Shown: positions 56,675 to 64,000 of the stretch, one piece after another
Position numbering within the stretch: the first letter of the stretch is position 1
Layout of the letters: each line of letters opens with the position of its first letter
NCBI GenBank assembly: GCA_023213315.1
Contig: JAKCPI010005636.1
Location: 19,609 to 83,608, forward strand
Direction: 5' to 3'
DNA length: 64,000 bases
DNA from: Euborellia annulipes
Lineage: Eukaryota; Arthropoda; Insecta; Dermaptera; Anisolabididae
The notes under the pieces: model-generated
Database searches by the model: none
What the model saw: the letters and a program-made list of their open reading frames with translations, nothing else
Told to the model about the DNA's origin: nothing
Program-made: the position numbers and the translations under genes

Positions 56675-57112
56675 TACTCGCTACGTTTGGATAGTGGAGC
56701 CTTGAGCTTAGGCAACCAAAATGCTTAGCCGTCGATTGTGTTGTCTTAACAGTAGCTTTTCCCCTCTAGTTGCTATATTTTAAAAATATTGCTTCTGGCA
56801 AGGGCGGATACAGGGGAGGGGGTAAAGAGGTAATAACCCCCCCCCCCCCCGCCCCCCCGAGATTTGAGAAAAATATTTTTTTTTTGAAAATTAAATGTTA
56901 TAAAATTTTAAAAATAAAATATTTGATTTGTATATAGCCTATATTTTGGTAAACAAGTACAGAATGCAACTTTAAATTACCGAAAGTGAGAGACCCGTCA
57001 CACCAGATTACCCCCCCCCCCTCCCCGAAAAACTTCTCTGGATCCACCCTTGTGCTTTGATGCCTTGATTGACTAAGCTCAAGGCTCCATTCTCGAGTGG
57101 TGCCGACTGTAC
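56675..57112. mobile_element. Family F MITE, interrupted
   Basis: Left TAGTGGAGCCTTGAGCTTAG and right CTAAGCTCAAGGCTCC plus GGTGCCGACTGTAC are inverted ends shared with 34100-34316. It is split by a family B MITE. Confidence 0.65.
56799..57052 (+). mobile_element. Family B hAT-type MITE
   Basis: CAAGGGCGGATACAGGGG to CTCTGGATCCACCCTTG, with the usual G-run, C-run, ACAAGTACAGAATGC and CCCGTCACACCAGATTAC segments. The TSD is not clean. Confidence 0.85.
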
Positions 57113-57329
57113 TTTTTATGAAAGATAGGAGAAATAGTTGCCATAATTCTAAAATATAAAAATTTTTATAAATTGAACAAAGTAGGCTAAATATATATTT
57201 ACAAAAAATTTGCTGTGATAAGCATGGAACAAAATTTTAAAAGTTGGATGCTGAGCATCCAGTCACACCTAATTTCTTAAATTCTCCAATTGTATTGTAT
57301 TAATATATGATTTGATTTTGCGTTTGCAG

Positions 57330-57441
57330 GTTCTCCGTGATGGCCTATTGCTGGGCCATGTCCCCCGATGAACGTCCCACCTTCAATCAGTTGAATGTCT
57401 GTCTTCAGCAATTCCACGCTCAGCTCACTCGCTACGTTTGA
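57330..57441 (+). CDS. Ryk: Ryk receptor kinase, last coding exon
   Basis: It begins after TTTGCAG with the G that completes the split Leu codon. FSVMAYCWAMSPDERPTFNQ gives the helix H-I region with the conserved CW and the ERP Arg, then LNVCLQQFHAQLTRYV and TGA (57439-57441). RYK proteins of other animals end a similar distance after the kinase domain, in FHAALGAYV-like sequence, so the C terminus is complete and has no PDZ-style extension beyond the final YV. Together the three exons give about 140 residues of C-lobe. Confidence 0.97.
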
Positions 57442-57845
57442 TCACCGTCCATTTTGTTTTCTTCTCTATCCCATCTCATCTTGAGCTCTCCATTTGATTC
57501 CTAACCCCATTCATTTTAGACGAACAAACGTCGAATTAACTGCCATATTAGTCAATACTTAAAAAATTCCATTTTTTTTTCCATTTTAGAGTTAGACGAA
57601 AGAAAGCCAAAAGGAGATGGAAACAAAAAAAAATATCATGTAAATAGCTTTTAAAAATGTAAATAATACTTTAAAAAAAAATTTTATTTAAATACAAATA
57701 TCTTCTATATCATGTATATAAAAATAATTTATTATTTATTAATTGATTTTTTTGTTTCTATTGCCTTTGGCGTTCTGATTATCAACACCCAGGGTCCAAA
57801 TATCTATCAACGATATAATAAATAAATATATTTTTTAATTCCTGT
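57442..57845 (+). other. Probable Ryk 3' UTR with poly(A) signals
   Basis: AT-rich sequence after the stop contains overlapping AATAAA hexamers at 57817-57826. A later AAAATAAAAATG at about 58078 is a weaker alternative. UTR end is inferred. Confidence 0.6.
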
Positions 57846-57849
57846 AATC

Positions 57850-59190
57850 TGTGATCCTTAGCCATGAATTTTGGGTGTTTCTAACTGAGTGTCTCGAAGG
57901 CGCTGCCAACTAGTCGAGGGGCCTGCCTTCAAGGGCCCGGGCCCCTCATTTTTTTTTTCTTTATATCTCTCTGGCGCAAAGTGACCTTGCGAGTCCGATT
58001 CTAAGTCTTGTATATTCATTTGTATATAAGATTTTTTTTTTTATTTATAAAGACTTTTTTTCTAAATATGTGTACAAAAAATAAAAATGTCATTTTCTAT
58101 ATGTAAATATATGTCTCAATTTTTACGAAAAAATTTAATTTTTTTTTTTATTTCTCCTCGCTTTTAGGTGTCAATCTCCCTTGGTTGGAGTTTAATTTCC
58201 AACCATTTCCATAATTCCCGCCCTTATTTAATCAGCGCCCTTTCAATCGAAGGGTGCAACTTTCAATTTAATCAAGTTTTTTTTTTTTTTTTGTTGGCAT
58301 ACGAATTTTTAACGAAGCTCCCTTTCAAAGGGACGGCGAGACTTTCCCGGCCAATTCACACGCAGTTCCAAATTATGTTTATATTAAATAAAGGGTCTCT
58401 TTAAAGAACTCTGCATGGCTTTGCAGCGCATTCATTAGCAACTCAAAAGCTAAAGGGATTTGGATTTAAATCTCTAACTAAATAATCATGCTGCTGGCTC
58501 ATCTCGCTTTTGCGCTCCCCTCGTCTTTAACTTGAAGATTAAATTTAAAAATTGAATTTCAACATATTTCAAAAGAATTTATATATCTAATTAACATAAT
58601 TTAACTATTGTAATCTAGTTTATAAAGGTCACTAAAATGACTTTTTATTTTATCCGTTTAGAAGCCCAAAAAATTTGATTATTGATTTTTTTCATTGTCT
58701 CTTTGTTAGAAATAATTTAAAAGGACAAAATTTTGCTGAATTTTACTGGATTTTAAATTCCAATTAAATTATTATCAGCCCTAAAGAACAATAATTTATT
58801 TATAAGTCTAGATTTCTCTTTACTTGTTTAGGAGATTTTGATATAAAATTACCAAGAAATTGTCTCTGAATTTTAAACAAATTATTTTAATCTCTACATA
58901 TAAAGAAGAAACGTGTGTATTCTAAATTTGTTCTGATTGGCTAGCCGGCGCCAGAGACAATTATTGTGGTATATTTAAAAAAGCTTTCAAATATTTTTTA
59001 ATGCCTTAAAATTATTAGGTAAAATTAACATAAAGGCTATTATACTCAAATAAAATATAGATCACAATTCATAAATTTTAATATAGCAGTGCAAAAAATA
59101 TGAGGAAACCTACTGATCATATTCCAAGACGCCACCAGTTAGGCAATTGCTGCAGGGAAGATGTGTATTTTATAAAGAATTTAGTAAATT
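57850..59190. other. No recognised feature
   Basis: AT-rich, with a moderately GC-rich patch at 57890-57950 that has no ORF. A 78-codon ORF (58168-58404) has no domain. Confidence 0.4.
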
Positions 59191-59207
59191 TAATTTATAA
59201 TGCAAGT

Positions 59208-59428
59208 CGTACGCCAAGAGAGCAGTGGCGTGGCGAGGACGGCGTACGATATGGGGCTCCTCGGACGACAACGCAGAGGAGCACCTAGGATGACTTGGCT
59301 TCATCGGGTCAGGAGAGACATGACCGAGCTTGGTCGGAGACAACAGCATTGGATAGGGGAGAGTGGAGGGGAGAGTAAGGTCCGCCGACCCCGCACCGGG
59401 GGATTAATAATGGCGAGGACAGAAGAAG
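59208..59428 (+). mobile_element. Retroposed fragment with 16-bp TSD, possibly LINE RT tail
   Basis: Identical AATTTATAATGCAAGT flanks (59192-59207, 59429-59444) mark a 221-bp retroposition-like insertion. It is GC-rich and reads in frame RRGAPRMTWLHRVRRDMTEL, which resembles the R-x-RP-x-x-TW...D segments after the RT of RTE/CR1-type LINEs. There is no poly(A) or 5' part. The match to a named LINE family is inferred from memory of the motif only. Confidence 0.55.
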
Positions 59429-59449
59429 AATTTATAATGCAAGTAGAGC

Positions 59450-61350
59450 TAAAAAAAATTAAAATATTGAATTTAATGCGGCCTAATGCCAAAATTCTTT
59501 TTAATTAAATAAAAAGAATAATTTAATGCGAAAGAGGAGAAGGAAGCGCTTTATGAGTCGATTGATGGTTCAACAGGGAAGATGTGAAGCCGATCTCAGA
59601 AAATCCCATATCGATGAATGAAGGCGAGGTGAAAGTGATGTATTTGGGCATTGAAGGAGGCGATGATCCGATCCAATGAGAATCCAGTTGGTGGTTTTTT
59701 GTTCGTCAACAAATAAGTATAGATGGTGAAGATTCCCGTAGGCCATAGGCCAAAGGGACGTCATTTGCCCCCTCCCCCAAGGTTTTGGAAGAAAATAGTA
59801 AATTCTGAGCTTAGCTCCTACATTCAAACAAATTCACACTTTCACTTTATGATCTGCAGTAAGCGGTTCATATATGTTTAAAAAATCTTTTTCCCCCTTC
59901 TCTCCCACTACCCTCCAAGCAAAAGCTGAAATGACGTCATTGGCCATAGGTTGGGATTTTTCACAACAATCAATAGTACGGGCCGATGAAATCGTTTGTT
60001 AGTATTTAAAAAAAAATCTAAGAGCAAGGAGGGCGCCAGACCAAGTTCTTGTCGGGGTATATTTTACGTCATATGGACTGTATTTTATTTTTAAGCCACA
60101 ACTCTATTTTATATCTACCTATACCTATATTTAAGGTGCGCGTCTCGGGGTGCTAATTTTGGGAGATTCCAGCGGCCATAATTTTGAAGCTATCGACCTC
60201 AATTTTTTTTTTTTAAATTAAAGCTATTTAAAATATCTACAACTTATTGAAGCCCTTTTTATTGATTTTCGAAAAAATGAATTTTTTTTAGATTAAACAC
60301 ATTAAAGAAAAAGATATTTTTAAAAAATCCGCTCTATGTCTTATAGATAATTAAATTAGTAATCATTGTGTTAAAAATTAATTAATTTTCTACCCTTAAT
60401 TAATTAGCTGGAAACTTTAAAATGAAATGGAATAAATCCCTTGTATCCCTATGGGAAAAACTAACGCCATCTCTTGCCGCCTCGAGTAACTCGGTAGCCA
60501 ATTGTGTTCTAACGGCTTTTCAAGACGCGCATGGGAAGGCCGAAACGTTCCTAATTAAATAATTTCTTCTAAACGAGGATTGAATGCATTCTCTTCTTGT
60601 CATTTAAATTTTCAACACTCTGAATATAAAGTAATACAAATATCAGAAATTTCTTTTTTCCATTATAAAAATAAAGTAAAAATGGGGAAAAGACTGCCTT
60701 TGAGTATGACTCAAAGGTTGCAAATTGTATTTTATCTATAGAAAACTTTTCTGATTAGATCTGGACCCTGAGGGACTAAACAATTTCCAAGTGAGTGACT
60801 CTCGAAATGAACATAAAATAAAATTAGGCCCCCGTTGGGTTGACCATTAAATTCCATTCAACCTTTGACTCAGACAGGGGATGGATGCTCCTGCATATGG
60901 TGATTTCGAATTGAACGAGATGAAGAGATGGAAGCGTGGGTGTCGTCGAGTGCCAATAGATCACTTCACTCTCCGATCATCATGATGACAATAGAGCTGT
61001 AATGATTTTTCGAGGCTCCCCATCCTAGGGCCCAAGTAATTACAGGGTGGCCACCCTCTCTCTAGCATGCATGCGATATTTATTGTCTCCCATTGGCAAA
61101 CATAAATAAAGCCGACCCTGAGAGGGGGGGGGGGTGGGGGTTTAACCGCGCATACTAATGGCATATGGTCTAAAGCACCCTCTCTTACAAAGGGATTTTA
61201 TTTATTTTATTTTCTACCCCTCGTTAAATCCACACTCTTCTCGTATTTTAAAATAGAAAAATGCATTAATATTTCATTCTAAATGTTGATAACAAAAATT
61301 CCGAAATTTTTGTTCCTAAATATAACTGGGAATTTATGAAGGCGGGGAGC
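59450..61350. other. Mixed stretch, no gene recognised
   Basis: AAGGCCGAAACGTTCC near 60536-60551 resembles the 3' half of the hammerhead-like motifs, without a core. Non-repetitive balanced-composition sequence at about 60880-61060 has no exon that I can defend. Confidence 0.4.
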
Positions 61351-61359
61351 TGGCAATAT

Positions 61360-61483
61360 AGAAGAGCAACAGACACCACGATTGTTGCAGTGAAACAATG
61401 CCAAGCATGATGGAAGATAGCGAGGGAACCAGAGTGTGGAACAACCCTCGGTTGTCATCGGTACTACAATAAAAAAAAAAAAT
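61360..61483 (+). repeat. Diverged 5S-derived SINE, head only
   Basis: GTGAAACAATGCCAAGCATG and CCTCGGTTGTCATCGGTAC correspond to the head and junction of the 5S SINEs at 13.8 and 63.8 kb. A poly(A) run follows directly, so the usual body is missing. Confidence 0.5.
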
Positions 61484-61559
61484 ATGAAATCGAAATAAAG
61501 GAAGAAAAAAGACTCTTAAAAAAAAATTTTAAATAACAAAGTACGAGATAATATAGAAG

Positions 61560-61985
61560 GAAAGAGCCTGGCATGCAAAGAAAAGAAATACTGCCAGTCC
61601 CAGCTAGGGCAGCTCGTGGTCGCCATCCACGTACCCACAAGATGTGGGCCCTCTTATAAGAAAATACAAAAGAAAAAAATTAATGTACAATAAAATTTGA
61701 GCATTTATAAAATTAGAGGCGGATCATCTTTTTCTTCTATATTAATTCTAAAATAATATACCCGGGGACCTCATCTTGAGGGTGGCATTATTAAGTATTA
61801 ATACTGAACTGCGGGGTCGGCACAAAGAAGACAGATGCTTTAAAGATATGACTGAGAAAAGAATAGTCACATCGCACGGTTTGACGTCTATTGTATGAGA
61901 AGACTGGTATAAAAAGTTGGAAGAAATGCCAACCCTAGCTCGGGTAGCCAATGGTTATCCACGTACCCCCATGGTGTGGTCGGTT
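61560..61985. repeat. Two related copies of an unclassified repeat
   Basis: CCAGCTAGGGCAGCTCGTGG with CCATCCACGTACCCACAAG (61600-61642) recurs as CCCTAGCTCGGGTAGCCAAT with TATCCACGTACCCCCATGG (61931-61975). No TSD or ends resolved. Confidence 0.5.
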
Positions 61986-62183
61986 CTTGGATATATTTTT
62001 TTAGAATAAAAAAAAAACTTAAGATTTCTTAAAATAAAAGAGTACGCCTTTAGTTAGGCAACCAAACTAACATCCTGTCTTATAGGTATCCGTATTATTC
62101 AGGAGTAAATATTTTTTCACTCCGTATTTACGGATATATTCGAAGAAATTTTTACTATCACTTATCAAATGGAGGTTCCTGGG

Positions 62184-62409
62184 CAAGGAAGGATACAAGA
62201 GGGGGGGGGTTAATTCCCCCACCGAGTTTTTGAGGAAAAATATATTTTTCTTGGAAATTAAATTTTATTTTGAATATAAAATTTTAAAAATTCATACTTG
62301 AAAATTTGATTTGTATATACTGGGTATATTCTGGTAAATAAGCACAGAATACAACTTTAAATTACCGAAAGTAAAAGCCTGGAAAAAAACTCCTCTGGAT
62401 CCGCCCTTG
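62184..62409 (+). mobile_element. Family B hAT-type MITE
   Basis: CAAGGAAGGATACAAGAGGG to CTCTGGATCCGCCCTTG. Flanks TTCCTGGG and TTCCTGAA agree at 6 of 8 bases, an aged 8-bp TSD. Confidence 0.85.
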
Positions 62410-62414
62410 TTCCT

Positions 62415-63115
62415 GAATCGTCGATGGCGGACAAAAATAAAAAACTAATGGAGGATAAAAAGTTGCAAAGAGCGTGGCAAATATTTCCGAAAGATATTTC
62501 TCAATGTTTTATGTTTACTTAAATGGGAAACGGATAAAATTTCACTTGAGTGTCCGTGAATAATAAAATTTAGCGAACGTCTGTCTGTCTATTGAATGTT
62601 CAACTCCATTGAAATGCATATCAAGAGATCTCGCCCTTTAGAGAGAATCGCCAAATGAGGCCTTTTGGTCCATTTCCAGGCTCTTAGGCAAATTGCTAAA
62701 TGACTCGTGATGCAATGCAACAGCTTCCGGCTGATTCAGCATCCGTCTCTTTTATTTGTCACAGTTCCGATACCTTTTTTTAGAGATTAAATTATCAAAA
62801 GCGAGCAGGCAGTGTCAAAAGTTTCTTTCTTCTTTTTCTCCCCTGTGGGTTTTTCTCTCCCCTCCCATCGAGTCTGAATCAGCGTCCCTTGAGAACTCGA
62901 GAGGTCGGAGGGAGGTACTTAACGACCCATTTGGGACCCTTAATTCCCGACAAGGTTGCCGACACGTGACTTATTCACAAATGACGAATCTCCTTCTCGT
63001 GGTTAAATAAATACGAGTGCAAACTCAGAAATAAACTAAACGATTACTAAAGTCTTTATTTAATTTATTTATATAGCAAAAGAAAATAAGTCTTCCCTCC
63101 CTGTTTGGAAATTTT
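62415..63115. other. No recognised feature
   Basis: Relatively balanced base composition, with an 84-codon ORF (62756-63010) rich in Ser/Arg and no domain. Not supported as a gene. Confidence 0.4.
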
Positions 63116-63119
63116 ACAA

Positions 63120-63480
63120 AAAAATCTGCTGTGTCAAGCACAGCACACAACGTTTTCTTATCCTTCGACAAAGGAAAGTTGTGTACACACCAGATTTTTT
63201 GTGTTGAGTTGCCCTTAGCACCTAAGTTCCAAACTTGACCACGCGATTCATAGAAGGCGCTGAGCTACGAATGCTTCCACATCAGTAAGTGCACTTCAAA
63301 CAATTTTCAAAAAAAGTTTCACTGATATTCTTTTTAAAGAGCATCTAAAAAGTAGTTAATTTATGAATTTTAATTAAAATCGTTGAAGCAAATTTTGAGA
63401 AAATCACAAAAAACTGAAAAAGTACATCAGTAACGTACTAGTACTTTTTGGACGATTTTGTTCAAAAGTTTATTTTCATC
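63120..63480 (-). repeat. Family A repeat, partial minus copy
   Basis: Hairpin end ATCTGCTGTGTCAAGCACAG, then TAACGTACTAGTACTTTTTG and TTTGTTCAAAAGTTTATTTT. It stops near 63480 without the other end. Confidence 0.75.
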
Positions 63481-63687
63481 CCTGGAGGGATGCCAGCCGC
63501 AAAGCCTGAACTGAGACCGGAATAGCAAAATAGAAGAAATATCCTTAGATCAGGTAATTGGTTACCACCAGTGAACCTCTGAATGAATATACGGTAAATA
63601 AAATATCAAAAACTTGTTAGAAAGTTGTAAGCGAAAAGGATGGTGATTTATTTCCGAAAATTTCACCCAGGAGAGAAGAGAAAGAGG

Positions 63688-64000
63688 CAAGGGCGGATCC
63701 AGAGGAGCTTTTCGGGGGGGGGGGGGGGTAATTTTTATTTCTGATGGGACTGATTGCACGGCACATCATAACTTTCTCTTACTTCGGTAATTTAAAGTTT
63801 TTTTTTTTTAACCCTTTTCGGCTACAGAGGCCATTTAGGGATTATTTATTTATTATAAATTTTAATATACAAAGTACCGATGGCAACCGGGGGGCGTTCC
63901 ACACGCTGATTGCTCGGGGTCACCGATTCCGAACTTTCGCCGTGCTTAGCATCACTTAACTTCAACGATTGTGGTGTAATTTAAAGTTGCATTCTCTACT
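63688..64000 (-). mobile_element. Family B hAT-type MITE, minus, running off the window
   Basis: CAAGGGCGGATCCAGAGG begins the inverted copy and a G-run follows. It is split by a 5S SINE at 63800 and resumes with TAATTTAAAGTTGCATTCT to the window end. Confidence 0.8.
63800..63976 (-). repeat. 5S rRNA-derived SINE with perfect 12-bp TSD
   Basis: TAATTTAAAGTT flanks it (63788-63799, 63977-63988). On the minus strand GAAGTTAAGTGATGCTAAGC and GTTCGGAATCGGTGACC resemble the 5S internal control region (AAGTTAAGCAACG ... GGATGGGTGACC). Then come CGGTTGCCATCGGTAC, AAATGGCCTCTGTAGCCGA and poly(A). It belongs to the SINE3 type. The 71-codon ORF over it is not a gene. Confidence 0.88.

Larger units (their letters stand above)
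56249..57275 (+). repeat. Family A repeat split by later insertions
   Basis: Head TTTACTTTCTCCTTTTATATG and TTCATGTCAAAAATTCTATG, body to TTGTTTGAAGCACC (56639). It resumes at GAAAGATAGGAGAAATAGTT (57120) and ends near ATCCAGTCACACCTAATTTC. Confidence 0.75.
55950..57329 (+). other. Ryk intron (1380 bp) filled by nested repeats
   Basis: It runs from GTAAGA to TTTGCAG. Most of it is a family A copy that was hit by a family F MITE, which itself was hit by a family B MITE. Confidence 0.9.

Overview
This is AT-rich eukaryotic nuclear DNA with few genes and many repeats. It contains spliced exons with GT/AG junctions, 5S- and tRNA-derived SINEs, hAT, Tc1/mariner and Harbinger-type MITEs, a Helitron and Penelope-like retroelements. 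The one recognisable host gene is Ryk (Derailed/Doughnut family), so the source is a metazoan. An arthropod, perhaps a crustacean, seems most likely from the overall style, but the sequence does not prove this.

Host genes. The last three coding exons of Ryk are on the + strand (54133-54304, 55813-55949, 57330-57441) with clean splice sites and a stop. They encode the kinase C-lobe, including the DNA triplet that replaces DFG in RYK. No exon for the WIF domain, the membrane segment or the kinase N-lobe was found upstream in the window. Further upstream on the same strand lie a GC-rich 5' region with a possible first exon (14501-14572) and a possible second exon (19339-19499). The two are in phase with each other, and the second is also in phase with the Ryk C-lobe exon, but I do not recognise the protein. 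A second GC-rich island with a CCAAT box lies at about 4.05-4.32 kb.

Repeats by region. 0-24 kb: many copies of a roughly 690-bp repeat (called family A here) that ends in hairpins, often broken by later insertions, plus several 8-bp-TSD MITEs and SINEs. 20995-23470: a TIR element with an 8-bp TSD that contains two family A copies. 24-31 kb: mostly unrecognised AT-rich DNA, two MITEs and a diverged direct repeat. 31623-32939: a TA-flanked TIR element carrying a complete 770-bp non-autonomous Helitron. 33-40 kb: inverted-repeat elements, including two head-to-head Penelope-like elements (one with a 548-codon RT plus GIY-YIG ORF). 39607-52315: a 12.7-kb palindrome whose arms match in length once two family A insertions in the right arm are removed. 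52-64 kb: the Ryk 3' end and more nested repeats.

The most interesting signal is a group of inverted repeats ranging from 0.2 to 12.7 kb. Each carries short motifs resembling the minimal hammerhead ribozyme variants known from Penelope-like elements, usually pointing outward from the two arms. They may be one class of PLE-derived inverted dimers.
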